A stretch of 64,000 nucleotides of DNA, taken from Saccharopolyspora rosea (GTDB lineage: Bacteria > Actinomycetota > Actinomycetes > Mycobacteriales > Pseudonocardiaceae). A model generated the notes under the pieces. It ran no database searches, was not told the DNA's origin, and saw only the letters and a list, made by a program, of their open reading frames with translations. The stretch covers positions 2,790,001-2,854,000 of the forward strand of contig NZ_CP102826.1 of the NCBI RefSeq assembly GCF_025643595.1, given 5' to 3'. Numbering within the stretch: position 1 is the stretch's first letter; each line of letters starts with the position of its first letter. This document shows, one piece after another, positions 19,744 through 28,393 of the stretch. The translations under genes were made by a program, and so were the position numbers.

Positions 19744-19830
19744 CGGCACGCCCCGGCCGTGGAGCGCGTCGCGGTGGGGCGGCGCCGCGCCACCGGTGGG
19801 AGGGAGTGGACGGCGCCGCCGCTCGCGCGA

Positions 19831-22113
19831 TCAGCTCAACGACGCACGGACCTGCCGGGTCGCGCTGATCACGTTCCGCAACGCGGCTTCCACCTCGGCG
19901 TAGCCGCGCGTCTTCAACCCGCAGTCGGGGTTGACCCACAACCGCCGCGCGGGCACGGCTTCCAGCGCCGCGCGCAGCAGGTCGACGACTTCGTCCACTT
20001 CGGGCACTCGCGGCGAGTGGATGTCGTAGACCCCGGGGCCGACGCCGCGGCCGAAACCGACGGCGTTGAGGTCGTCGAGCACTTCCATCCGCGAGCGGGC
20101 CGCCTCGATGCTGGTGACGTCGGCGTCCAGCGCCACGATCGCGTCGATGACGTCGCCGAACTCCGAATAGCACAGGTGGGTGTGGATCTGCGTGGAGTCG
20201 GCGACCCCGGAGGTGGCCAGCCGGAACGATTCGACCGCCCAGTCCAGGTAGGCGGGGTGCTCGGCGGCGCGCAGCGGTAGCAGTTCGCGCAGCGCGGGTT
20301 CGTCGACCTGGACGACGCGGATGCCGGCCGACTCCAGGTCGTGCACCTCGTCGCGGATGGCCAGCGCCACCTGGCGGGCGGTTTCGGCCAGCGGTTGGTC
20401 GTCGCGGACGAACGACCAGGCCAGGATCGTCACCGGGCCGGTGAGCATTCCCTTGACGGGCCGCCGGGTCTGCCGCTGGGCGTATTCGGCCCACTCCACG
20501 GTCATCGGCTGCGGCCGCACCACGTCGCCGTACAGGATCGGCGGCCGCACGCACCGCGAGCCGTAGGACTGCACCCAGCCGTGCTCCGTGCTGGCGAATC
20601 CGTCGAGGTGCTCGGCGAAGTACTGCACCATGTCGTTGCGCTCGGGTTCGCCGTGCACCAGGACGTCCAGGCCGATCTCCTCCTGCAGCGCGATGACGCG
20701 GTCGATCTCGTCGCGCATCCGCTGCTTGTAGGAGGCCCGGTCGATGGTCCCCGACCGCAGCGCGGCGCGGGCCTTGCGCACGTCGGTGGTCTGCGGGAAC
20801 GAACCGATGGTCGTCGTGGGCAGCGGGGGCAGCCCCAGCGACTTCTGCTGCGCGACCCGGCGGTCGTCGTAGGCACCGCGCCGCGCGTGCTCCGGCCGCA
20901 GCGAGTCCAGCCGGCTGCGCACCCGGCCGTTGCGGATGCGGTCGGCGCCGGCGCGGTCGGCGATCGCGGCGCGGGCCCCGGCCAGCTCGTCGGCGACGGC
21001 GTCGCGCCCCTCGCGCAGCGCCCTGCCGAGGACGACGACTTCGCGCACCTTCTGCGCGGCGAACGCCAGCCACGACTTCACCTGCGGGTCCAGGTCGGGC
21101 TCGGCCTCGACGTCGTAGGGCACGTGCAGCAGCGAGCACGAGGTGCCCACCGCGACCTCGGCGGCCATGCCCAGCAGCGTCGCGCCGGTCGACAGCGCGG
21201 CGTCGAGGTCGGTGCGCCACACGTTGCGCCCGTCGACGAGACCCGCCACGAGCGTCTTGTCCCGCAGTCCCCGCACCCCCGACAGGTCATCCACTGTGGA
21301 CGATCCTGCGACGAGGTCCACGGCCAGCCCCTCGATCGGCGAGGACGCCAGCACGCCCAGCGCCTCGCCGAGGTCGCCGAAGTACCCGGCGACGAGCAGC
21401 TTCGGCCGCCGGGACAGCTCGCCCAGCTGCCGGTAGGCGTCGCGCAGCGCCGCCAGCTCCTGCGGCGTCCGGTCGGCCGCGAACGCGGGTTCGTCCAGCT
21501 GGACCCATTCCGCACCCGCGTCGTGCAGCTCGCCCAGCAGCTCGGCGTAGGCGTCGAGGAGTTCGTCGAGCTTGTCCAGCGGCCGGAACGATCCCGGCGC
21601 GGTGGCGTCCGGTTTGGACAGCAGCAGGAACGTCAGCGGGCCGACGAGCACCGGGCGGGTGCGCACGCCCAGCGACTCGGCCTCCCGGTACTGCTCGACC
21701 GGTGTGCGGTCGGTCAGCGTGAACCGGGTCTGCGGGCCGATCTCCGGGACCAGGTAGTGGTAGTTGGTGTCGAACCACTTCGTCATCTCCAGCGGCGGCG
21801 CGGACTCCACACCGCGCGCCATGGCGAAGTAGGTGTCCAGCGGGCCGAGGCCCAGTGCGGCGTGGCGGCGCGGCACCGCGCCGAACGTGACGGCCGCGTC
21901 CAGCACCTGGTCGTAGTACGAGAAGGTGTTGCCCGGCACCGAATCCAGCCCCGCGTCGCGCAGCGCGGTCCAGGTGTCCCGGCGCAGCTGCCGGGCGGTC
22001 CCGCGCAGTTCGTCCTCGCCGCAGCGTCCGGCCCAGTACCGCTCCAGCGCGCGTTTGAGCTCCCGCTTCGGCCCGATGCGCGGGTAGCCGAGTACGGTCG
22101 ATCCGATCGTCAA
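19831..22113 (-). CDS. metE: Cobalamin-independent methionine synthase
   Basis: MetE transfers a methyl group from 5-methyltetrahydropteroyl-triglutamate to homocysteine without B12. The 760-residue protein has the N-terminal [19 protein letters not shown], the C-terminal barrel with [10 protein letters not shown], zinc ligands in [12 protein letters not shown] and [11 protein letters not shown], and normal length. The TTG at 22113 is preferred because GAGGTGAGG precedes it and the protein then begins at the conserved [11 protein letters not shown] 22122 is possible. A cobalamin riboswitch just upstream would switch it off when B12 is present. Confidence 0.96.
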   Translation of the reverse strand: MTIGSTVLGYPRIGPKRELKRALERYWAGRCGEDELRGTARQLRRDTWTALRDAGLDSVPGNTFSYYDQVLDAAVTFGAVPRRHAALGLGPLDTYFAMARGVESAPPLEMTKWFDTNYHYLVPEIGPQTRFTLTDRTPVEQYREAESLGVRTRPVLVGPLTFLLLSKPDATAPGSFRPLDKLDELLDAYAELLGELHDAGAEWVQLDEPAFAADRTPQELAALRDAYRQLGELSRRPKLLVAGYFGDLGEALGVLASSPIEGLAVDLVAGSSTVDDLSGVRGLRDKTLVAGLVDGRNVWRTDLDAALSTGATLLGMAAEVAVGTSCSLLHVPYDVEAEPDLDPQVKSWLAFAAQKVREVVVLGRALREGRDAVADELAGARAAIADRAGADRIRNGRVRSRLDSLRPEHARRGAYDDRRVAQQKSLGLPPLPTTTIGSFPQTTDVRKARAALRSGTIDRASYKQRMRDEIDRVIALQEEIGLDVLVHGEPERNDMVQYFAEHLDGFASTEHGWVQSYGSRCVRPPILYGDVVRPQPMTVEWAEYAQRQTRRPVKGMLTGPVTILAWSFVRDDQPLAETARQVALAIRDEVHDLESAGIRVVQVDEPALRELLPLRAAEHPAYLDWAVESFRLATSGVADSTQIHTHLCYSEFGDVIDAIVALDADVTSIEAARSRMEVLDDLNAVGFGRGVGPGVYDIHSPRVPEVDEVVDLLRAALEAVPARRLWVNPDCGLKTRGYAEVEAALRNVISATRQVRASLS

Positions 22114-22254
22114 TGCCCTCACCTCGCGAGCTCGACAGCGTCGTGGTCGAGGTCCGACGGGCAGGACGAGTGGCGGCACAAGCGTGCCGCGGCTCGGCCA
22201 GGTCCTCCCGCGAGACCTCGGACCAGCGCGCACCGGCGGTGCGCGCCCCGGTGG

Positions 22255-22465
22255 CAGGTCTTCGGACTCGCGGGCGTGTCCGGCCGTGGGGCCGGGTGGC
22301 CTACTGGCCGCCGCTTCCCGGACTCGCGTCCAGTGCTGTTACCGGTCCACAGAGGACCGGTGGCGGCGTTCGTTCCCGCTCACCGCTGCGGGGCAGTCCC
22401 GGATTCGCACCGGGTTCCCTCTTGCCTCGTCCGCCGCGACACCGCACGCGGACGAACCACCGGTA
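22255..22465 (-). promoter_or_regulatory. Cobalamin riboswitch upstream of metE
   Basis: Read on the minus strand, the classical elements occur in order: GAGGGAACCCGGTGCGAATC, CGGGACTGCCCCGCAGCGGT, a variable P-stem, the B12-box region CAGCACTGGACGCGAGTCCG, GGGAAGCGGC, and the closing GAGTCCGAAGACCTGCC. Boundaries are approximate. Between it and the metE start there are about 140 bases for an expression platform. Confidence 0.93.
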
Positions 22466-22576
22466 CTCCGGAGGCTACCGGCTCGCCGCCCGATGACAAG
22501 GCCCGTCCCAAAGCGCCGCCGCGCGGTCGCTGCCGGTGAACTCGCCTTTTCCCGATCTCGCAACGGCGATGAGATC

Positions 22577-22615
22577 CCGACCACACCGCGGCGTCCCGCC
22601 GAGCGCGGTGGTCGG
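22577..22615 (-). terminator. Possible terminator hairpin after the merR/hspR-like gene
   Basis: CCGACCACACCGCG and CGCGGTGGTCGG form a strong stem with a two-base bulge starting seven bases beyond the MerR-family stop. There is no U-run, so a role in termination is uncertain. Confidence 0.4.
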
Positions 22616-22621
22616 TGCTGG

Positions 22622-22954
22622 TCACCCGCGTCGGTGCGACTCCAGCTCGGAGATGCGCTGCCGGGCGTCGTGCAGCTCGCGTTCGAGTTCGGCGACGCGG
22701 CAGGTGGCGGTGAGCACGGTATGGCCCTGGTCGAGCAGTTCGCGCACCCGGGCCGCCAAGGCCAGCTCGGCTCGGCTGTAGCGGCGGTGCCCGCCCGCGG
22801 AACGATCGGGTGCGAGCAGTCCGGTGGAGTCCAGGCTGCGCAGGAAATCCGGGGTGACGCCGAGCATCTCGGCGGCTCGGCCCATGGTGTAGGCGGGGTA
22901 GTCGGCGTCGTCGAACGCGGCCGGGACGCGGCCGCGCGGCGTGGGTTCGGTCAT
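22622..22954 (-). CDS. MerR-family regulator, HspR-like
   Basis: A 110-residue regulator with a MerR helix-turn-helix (YTMGRAAEMLGVTPDFLRSLDSTG) and wing (SAGGHRRYSRAEL), then a coiled-coil (LERELHDARQRISELE). The pattern fits HspR, which represses heat-shock genes. It follows hsp20 on the same strand after 76 bases, so it probably autoregulates that operon. I saw no convincing HAIR-type CTTGAGT-N7-ACTCAAG repeat upstream of hsp20, so the operator is unknown. Confidence 0.85.
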   Translation of the reverse strand: MTEPTPRGRVPAAFDDADYPAYTMGRAAEMLGVTPDFLRSLDSTGLLAPDRSAGGHRRYSRAELALAARVRELLDQGHTVLTATCRVAELERELHDARQRISELESHRRG

Positions 22955-23030
22955 CCGGTGGTGCTCTTTCGGTCGTGCCGGGGCCCGGACGGCCGACCGC
23001 CGTCCGGGCCCCGGTGCGCGTGCGGCCCGC

Positions 23031-23471
23031 TCACTCCGAGGCGCTCTCGATGACCTTGCGGCCGCCGCCGCGGCCGACCTCGATGCGGCGCGGCTTGGCC
23101 TGCTCCGCCACCGGCAGGGTCACCGTCAGCACGCCGTCGGTGTAGTCGGCGCTGATGTTGTCCAGGTCCAGGCCGTTGCCCAGGGACAGCTGCCGGGAGA
23201 ACGTGCCCCGCGGGCGTTCCGCGGTCAGGTAGCTGACCTCGGAGTCGCCGTGCGGCCGGTCGGGTCGCTGGGCCCGCACGGTCAGGGTGTTGTTCTCCGC
23301 GCTGACTTCCAGGGAGCCCGGGTCGATGCCGGGCAGGTCGAACTCGACCACGTAGTGGTCCCCGGACCGGTAGGCGTCCATCGCCATGGTCTGCGGAGCT
23401 CGGGCCGTGCCCAGGACCTCGGTGGCCAGCCGGTTCAGATCGCGGAAGAACGGGTCCAGCGTCATCGTCAT
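23031..23471 (-). CDS. Hsp20 / alpha-crystallin small heat-shock protein
   Basis: A 146-residue holdase chaperone. The N-terminal arm (LDPFFRDLNRLATEVLG) is followed by the alpha-crystallin domain from about residue 40 (DHYVVEFDLPGIDPGSLEV, RPRGTFSRQLSLG, ADYTDGVLTVTLPV) and a short basic tail lacking a clear I-x-I motif. ATG 23471 is used: AAAGGAG lies ten bases upstream; two in-frame GTG codons between are alternatives. First gene of a probable operon with the HspR-like regulator. Confidence 0.93.
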   Translation of the reverse strand: MTMTLDPFFRDLNRLATEVLGTARAPQTMAMDAYRSGDHYVVEFDLPGIDPGSLEVSAENNTLTVRAQRPDRPHGDSEVSYLTAERPRGTFSRQLSLGNGLDLDNISADYTDGVLTVTLPVAEQAKPRRIEVGRGGGRKVIESASE

Positions 23472-23740
23472 CGCCACCACACTCCTTTCCCGGTGTCCCG
23501 GCGGCGACACGTGCCGAACGTCCTCCGCAGTCGGGTCGGTGTGGCGGCCCTCCGGCCGCCACACCGTCAGCAGGAGGGAGAACGAACGACCGGTGCCACC
23601 TCCTTCCGCGCCGGATGAGAACCCGCCTCGTAGTCCTGACGGCTTCGATTCTGGATCCACCGGTCCAGTTTTCTCAACCTCGTCGATCCGAGATTACCCA
23701 TTCGGTGGACCCACACTTGCTGGTCCGGTCGGTCGCGGGT

Positions 23741-25171
23741 TCAGCCGGGCGGCAGGCCCGGGCCGGGGCAGGCCAGGTCGTGCGCGGGCAGCGCGCCGCG
23801 GAGCAGGTAGGCGGCGACGGCGTCGTCCGCGCACCGGTTGCGCTGGCTGGCGAACACGCCGTGGGAGTAGCCGTCCAGCAGCGTCACCATCCGCGAGCCG
23901 GGCAGGCGGCGCTGCATGCGCCGGGCGCCCTCGTACGGGGTGGTGGGGTCGTGGTCGGCCTGGACGAGCAGCACCGGCGGCATCGCCCGGGAGCCGAGCC
24001 GGGCGGGCTCGCGCGGCGGCGGCCAGAACGCGCACCCCGCGGCCTCCAGGCCGGTGAGGATCGGCAGCGGGTCGCGGGCGCGCAGCGCGCGCACCGAGTC
24101 GACGACCTCGGCGGGGCTCGGGCGCGGGCTGTCGGCGCACTTGACGGTGCGCAGCGCGGCCTCGTAGTTGCGGGCCGGCACGTCGGTCTCCGGTAGTTCC
24201 GGTGCCAGGCCGGCCGCGTCGCCGCGGGTGGCGTAGTCGGCGAGGGCGCGGGCGAACGGTTCCCAGCGCTCGGTGCGGGACAGCGCGCGGTAGACGAGGT
24301 GGTCGAACTCGCGCGGGCCGAACGTGCCGCGCGCGGGGTGTTCGGCGAGCGCCGCGCGGGCCCGCTCGTAGTGCTCGCGCACGGCCGCGGGCGTCGACCC
24401 GAGGCCGAGGGAGGGGTGCTCGGCGATCCAGCCGAACAGCACCTCGCGCTGGTCGAGCATGGCGACGGCCTGCTGGACGTCGAAGTCGTGCCAGCGGTCC
24501 GGGCTGACCACGCTGTCGAGCACCATCCGGCCCACCTGCCCGGGGAACTGCGCGGCGTAGGCGGCGCCGAGGTAGCTGCCGTAGGACACGCCGAGGAAGT
24601 CGAGCCGGGGTTCGCCGAGGGCGCGGCGGACCCGGTCCAGGTCGCGCACCGCGTCGGTGGTGCCGACGTGCGCGAACAGCGCTCCGGCGTGCCGCCGGCA
24701 GTCGGACGCCATGGCGCGCAGCCGGGGCAGCCGTGCGGGGTCGTGGAGCGGATCCGGGCCGGGGTGGGCGAAGAGTCCGCCGAGCGGACCGCAGTCGACG
24801 GGGGAGCTGCGGCCGACGCCGCGCGGGTCGAACCCGACGACGTCGTAGGAGCGCCGCACGGACTCGGGCATCTTCGCGCGCTTGGTCGCCGCGTAGGCCA
24901 GTCCCGAGCCGCCGGGCCCGCCCGGGTTGACCACGAGGGTTCCCCGGTGTTCCGCCGGGGTTCCGGTGGCGCGGACGCGGGAGATCGCCAGCTGGAGGTG
25001 CGGGCCGAACGGATCGGAGTAGTCGAGCGGGACCTGGATCTCGGTGCATTCGACGTCGGGGCCGACGTCCGGGCAGGGGTGGAAGCGCGCGGTTCCGGCG
25101 GCGGTCGGACTCACGCCGAGGAGGGGCAGCAGCAGGGCGGCGGACAGGACGAGGCGCAGCGGGGTGGTCAC
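23741..25171 (-). CDS. Secreted alpha/beta-hydrolase, tripeptidyl-aminopeptidase (TAP) family
   Basis: A 476-residue exported serine hydrolase. GTG 25171 gives a short basic N-terminus, a hydrophobic signal region (LRLVLSAALLLPLLGV) and an Ala-rich cleavage zone. The oxyanion region NPGGPGGSGL, nucleophile elbow GVSYGSYLG, acid in QADHDPTTP and the histidine in GYSHGVF define the TAP/SlpD-E family of actinobacterial extracellular peptidases. It is divergent from the metallophore-like operon, and the Zur-like box lies 48 bases upstream of its start, so it could share zinc control; that link is inferred only from position. Confidence 0.87.
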   Translation of the reverse strand: MTTPLRLVLSAALLLPLLGVSPTAAGTARFHPCPDVGPDVECTEIQVPLDYSDPFGPHLQLAISRVRATGTPAEHRGTLVVNPGGPGGSGLAYAATKRAKMPESVRRSYDVVGFDPRGVGRSSPVDCGPLGGLFAHPGPDPLHDPARLPRLRAMASDCRRHAGALFAHVGTTDAVRDLDRVRRALGEPRLDFLGVSYGSYLGAAYAAQFPGQVGRMVLDSVVSPDRWHDFDVQQAVAMLDQREVLFGWIAEHPSLGLGSTPAAVREHYERARAALAEHPARGTFGPREFDHLVYRALSRTERWEPFARALADYATRGDAAGLAPELPETDVPARNYEAALRTVKCADSPRPSPAEVVDSVRALRARDPLPILTGLEAAGCAFWPPPREPARLGSRAMPPVLLVQADHDPTTPYEGARRMQRRLPGSRMVTLLDGYSHGVFASQRNRCADDAVAAYLLRGALPAHDLACPGPGLPPG

Positions 25172-25218
25172 GATCGGTCGCTTCCGGTGGGGAGAGCAGG
25201 GGGTTTGCCCCGATTTCT

Positions 25219-25233
25219 TGAAAATGATTATCA
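25219..25233. promoter_or_regulatory. Zur-like box controlling the metallophore-type operon
   Basis: TGAAAATGATTATCA differs by one base from the actinobacterial Zur consensus TGAAAATGATTTTCA (7-1-7 symmetry) and sits in an island of A/T-rich DNA 39 bases before the GTG at 25273. The extended AAATGATTATCATTT is also almost perfectly symmetric. Fur-type regulators bind related sequences, so the metal is inferred. Confidence 0.72.
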
Positions 25234-25272
25234 TTTATTCCGCTGGTGCCACAACCGCTGAAGGGAGTACGC

Positions 25273-26541
25273 GTGGGTCACCTCTTGCTGGTGGAGAGCT
25301 GGGTCGGGGCGATGAGTTCGTTGCTGCCGCGAGGAATCCGGGAGACCGGCCACCGGTTCAGCTTCGTCACCCGCGACCTGCACCACTACCTGCGCTCGTC
25401 CCCGGTGGCCGGGACGCATCCGCTGCTCGGCGCGGACAACGTGCTCACCGCCGAGACCAACGACGTCGACGGGCTGGTGGAGCACCTGGCGCGGCTGCAA
25501 CCGGTGCTCGGCTTCGACGGAGTGCTGACCTCCTGCGACTACTACCTCCCCGCCGTCGCGTCCGTCGCCGAGCGGCTCGGACTTCCCGGTGCGCCACCGG
25601 ATTCCGTGCGCCGCGCGTGCTCCAAGGACCGCACCCGCCGCGCGCTGCGCGAGGCGGGCCTGCCGGGGCCCGCGTTCGCCCTCGCCGACACCACGACCGG
25701 GCTCCAGGAGGCCGCCGAAGCACTCGGGTACCCGCTCGTGCTCAAACCGGTCGACCTGTGCGCCGGGATGTTCGTGTCCAGAGTGGACGATCCGGAGCAG
25801 TTGCGCGAAGCCCACCGCGCACTGCTGGAATTCCCGGTCAACGCGCGCGGCCAACGACGCGATCCCCTGGTGCTGCTGGAAGAACTGCTCACCGGGCCCG
25901 AGGTGAGCGTGGAGACGGTGACCGCCCGCGGCCGCACGACGGTGGTCGGGGTGACGGACAAGAGCGTCACCGGGGCGCCGCGTTTCGTGGAGAACGGCCA
26001 CATGTTCCCCGCCGACCTGGACCCGGCCGTGCGGGCGGAGGTCGCCGGTGCGGCCGTCGCCGCCGTCGAGGCGCTGGGACTGGACAACGTGGTCGCCCAC
26101 ACCGAGATCAAGATCACCCCGGACGGACCGCGCCTGGTCGAGGTCAACCCGCGCCCGGCGGGCAACCGGATCACCGAACTCGTGCGGCGGGTCACCGGCA
26201 TCGACCTGGCCGCGGTGGCCGCGCAGGTCGCGCTCGGCGAGGAACCCGAGCTGGCACCGGTGGACACCGGTGCCGCCAGCGCCGCCGTGGCCTTCCTGCT
26301 GCCCGAGCGGGCGGGTGTGATCCGCGAGGTGCGCGGCGCGGACGAACTGGACCGCCACCCCGACGTCGTCGAGTGGACGGTCAAACCGGCCGGGCGCCGC
26401 ACCGCCGCGCTGACCAGCAACAACCAGTACCTGGGGCACGTCATGACGACCAGCGCCGAGCCGGGCGCGGCGCGCGGGCGCGCCGAGTCGCTCATCGCCG
26501 GGCTCGACGTGCGCTACGACGCCGCGGAGGTGGCGGCATGA
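25273..26541 (+). CDS. ATP-grasp carboxylate-amine ligase (metallophore operon gene 1)
   Basis: A 422-residue ATP-grasp ligase of the group that joins amino acids or other carboxylates to amines via an acyl-phosphate. A Rossmann-like N-domain (VGHLLLVESW, LTSCDYYLPAVASVAERLGLPG) is followed by the ATP-grasp core: KDRTRRALREAGLPGP, YPLVLKPVD, LVLLEELLTGPEVSVE and metal-binding HTEIKITPDGPRLVEVNPRP. GTG 25273 is preferred over 25246 because AAGGGAG lies six bases upstream. First gene after the Zur-like box. The substrates are unknown; peptide-like or amide bond formation is the family expectation. Confidence 0.85.
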   Translation: MGHLLLVESWVGAMSSLLPRGIRETGHRFSFVTRDLHHYLRSSPVAGTHPLLGADNVLTAETNDVDGLVEHLARLQPVLGFDGVLTSCDYYLPAVASVAERLGLPGAPPDSVRRACSKDRTRRALREAGLPGPAFALADTTTGLQEAAEALGYPLVLKPVDLCAGMFVSRVDDPEQLREAHRALLEFPVNARGQRRDPLVLLEELLTGPEVSVETVTARGRTTVVGVTDKSVTGAPRFVENGHMFPADLDPAVRAEVAGAAVAAVEALGLDNVVAHTEIKITPDGPRLVEVNPRPAGNRITELVRRVTGIDLAAVAAQVALGEEPELAPVDTGAASAAVAFLLPERAGVIREVRGADELDRHPDVVEWTVKPAGRRTAALTSNNQYLGHVMTTSAEPGAARGRAESLIAGLDVRYDAAEVAA

Positions 26542-27341
26542 CCCCGCGCTGCCTCGACGACGTGGTCCGCGGGGTGCGCACCGGCCCGCTCGGGGACCGG
26601 CTGGACACCCCGGTCGGCCTGGGATTCCTGACCCAGCAGGCGGTCCGCCACGCCTCCCGGGACCGCTCCTACCGCAACCACGTGCTCAGCCTCCGCATCG
26701 AGGACGCGGTGGGCTCCTGCTCGGTCGAACCGGGCGAGCTGACCGAAGACGTGATCTTCGACTGCCTCGGCACGCCCGCGCGGCGGCTGCTGGACCACCC
26801 GAGCGAGGCCGTGCGGGTCGCCGCGCTCGACGCCTACCTCCAGTGGCTGCGTCCCCACCGGGACCACGCCGAAGCGGTGGTCCTCGACCGGGGCAGCACG
26901 CTGGACAAGTCGCTGCGCCGCGCTGCGGCGGTCGTCGATCTGCTGCCGCCCGAGCCGGGCCGGGTGCTGGTCGTCGGCGTGGTGAACTCCCTGCTGCACC
27001 ACCTCAGAACGCGCGGGATCGGCTACGTCGCCTGCGACCGCAAGGGCGGGCGGACCGAGTGGGACGAGGAGATCCGCACCGACGCGGCCGGCGCGCTGGA
27101 CGACTGCGACGCGGTGCTGGCGTCCGGGATGGTGCTCGGCAACGGCACGTTCGCCGCGCTGCTCGACCACGTCCGCGCCACCGGCAAACCGTTCGTGCTC
27201 TTCGCCCAGACCGCGAGCGCGGTGCTGCCGTGCTTCCTCGACTCCGGCGTCACGGCCGTCTCGGCCGAGCCGTACCCGTTCTTCTGGCTGGACGGCGGGC
27301 AGAGCACGATCTACCGGTACCGGGCGGGTGAGCGGCGGTGA
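26538..27341 (+). CDS. DUF364-like (putative heavy-metal chelation) Rossmann-like protein (gene 2)
   Basis: A 267-residue protein overlapping gene 1 by ATGA. The C-terminal half matches the DUF364 pattern: VLVVGVVNSLLHHL (about 143-156), DAVLASGMVLGNGTFAALL (191-209) and PFVLFAQTASAVLP. DUF364/DUF4213 proteins are annotated as putative heavy-metal-chelation or Rossmann-like proteins and recur in metal-related loci, but no reaction is established. The N-terminal third (FLTQQAVRHASRDRSYRNHV) is not one I recognise. It could be an enzyme of the pathway or a metal-handling protein. Confidence 0.7.
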   Translation: MTPRCLDDVVRGVRTGPLGDRLDTPVGLGFLTQQAVRHASRDRSYRNHVLSLRIEDAVGSCSVEPGELTEDVIFDCLGTPARRLLDHPSEAVRVAALDAYLQWLRPHRDHAEAVVLDRGSTLDKSLRRAAAVVDLLPPEPGRVLVVGVVNSLLHHLRTRGIGYVACDRKGGRTEWDEEIRTDAAGALDDCDAVLASGMVLGNGTFAALLDHVRATGKPFVLFAQTASAVLPCFLDSGVTAVSAEPYPFFWLDGGQSTIYRYRAGERR

Positions 27342-28393
27342 CCGACCACGACCTGCTGGCGCTGATGCGCGACACCCCGCTGGCCCGCATCACCGTCCCG
27401 CTGCCGGTGCCGCACCCGGGTTTCCGGGCGAAGCTGGAATGCCTCGGCGCCGGTGGCATGAAGGCCCGGGCGGCGGTGTCGATGCTGCTCGGCGCGCGGG
27501 CGCGCGGGCAACTGCGGCCGGGGTGCCCGGTGGTGGAGTCCACCAGCGGCACCCTCGGCATCGGACTGGCCTTCGCCGGTCAGGCGCTCGGCCACCCCGT
27601 CGTCCTGGTCGTGGACGGCGAGCTGGAACCGACCATGCGGGCGCTGCTGCGCGCGCACGGGGCGCGCGTCGAGGTGGTCCACCGCCCGCACCCCACCGGT
27701 GGCTGGCAGCAGGCCCGCCTGGAGCGGGTGCACCGGCTGTGCCGGGAACTACCCGACGCCTACTGGCCGGACCAGTACAACAACCCGGACAACCCGGCGG
27801 GGTACGAGTCGCTGGGCGAGGAGATCGTGCGGCAGGCCGACGGCGTCGACGTGCTGGTGTGCAGCGTCGGATCCGGCGGGCACAGCGCGGGCACGATCCG
27901 GGCCGTCCGCCGCCGCTGGCCGCACGTGCGGCTCATCGGGGTCGACACGGTGGGCTCCACGATCTTCGGCCAGCCCGCCCGGCCGCGGATCATGCGGGGA
28001 CTGGGCAGCAGCATCTACCCGCGCAACGTGGGCTACGGCGAATTCGCCGAGGTGCACTGGGTCGGTCCGGCCGAAGCCGTGCACGCCTGCCGCACGTTGG
28101 CCGGCGGTGCGTTCGTCACCGGTGGGTGGAGCACCGGGGCAGTGGCCCTGGTCTCGGCGTGGGCGGCGCGGGTCCGCCCGGGCGCCCGCGTGGTGACGGT
28201 GTTCCCCGACGGCCCGCACCGCTACCTCGGCACCATCTTCGACGACGACTACTGCCGCAGCCGGGGCCTGCTGGACCGGCCCGTGGCCACCCGGCCCGTC
28301 GAGATCGCGCACCCGGGCGCGGTCGAGGTCGACGGGTGGGCGCGGTGCACCGCGGTCGCGGACCCGCTGGCGGCGTGGGAGGTCCCCGCGTGA
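27338..28393 (+). CDS. PLP-dependent cysteine-synthase-family enzyme, SbnA-like (gene 3)
   Basis: A 351-residue fold-II PLP enzyme. K42 in GAGGMKARAA is the predicted Schiff-base lysine, ESTSGTLGIGLA (67-78) the substrate loop, and VGSGGHSAGT the phosphate-binding Gly-rich loop. The pieces WPDQYNNPDNPAGY and ESTSG-LGI are closest to SbnA-type synthases, which make 2,3-diaminopropionate-derived units for siderophores such as staphyloferrin B; SbnA itself uses O-phosphoserine. No SbnB-type dehydrogenase is present here. GTGA overlap with gene 2. A beta-substituted alanine product is likely; the nucleophile is unknown. Confidence 0.82.
   Translation: MTDHDLLALMRDTPLARITVPLPVPHPGFRAKLECLGAGGMKARAAVSMLLGARARGQLRPGCPVVESTSGTLGIGLAFAGQALGHPVVLVVDGELEPTMRALLRAHGARVEVVHRPHPTGGWQQARLERVHRLCRELPDAYWPDQYNNPDNPAGYESLGEEIVRQADGVDVLVCSVGSGGHSAGTIRAVRRRWPHVRLIGVDTVGSTIFGQPARPRIMRGLGSSIYPRNVGYGEFAEVHWVGPAEAVHACRTLAGGAFVTGGWSTGAVALVSAWAARVRPGARVVTVFPDGPHRYLGTIFDDDYCRSRGLLDRPVATRPVEIAHPGAVEVDGWARCTAVADPLAAWEVPA

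Noticed and set aside
23472..23740. Search for a HAIR-type HspR operator before hsp20
   Set aside because: GTTGAGAAAACTGG near 23680 on the minus strand superficially resembles a half site, but there is no inverted partner at the proper distance.
25219..25233. Box upstream of the metallophore operon read as an iron (Fur/IdeR) site
   Set aside because: Actinobacterial iron control mostly uses IdeR/DmdR boxes of TTAGGTTAGGCTAACCTAA type, which this does not resemble. TGAAAATGATTATCA is one base from the actinobacterial Zur consensus. A Fur-family regulator for another metal remains possible.
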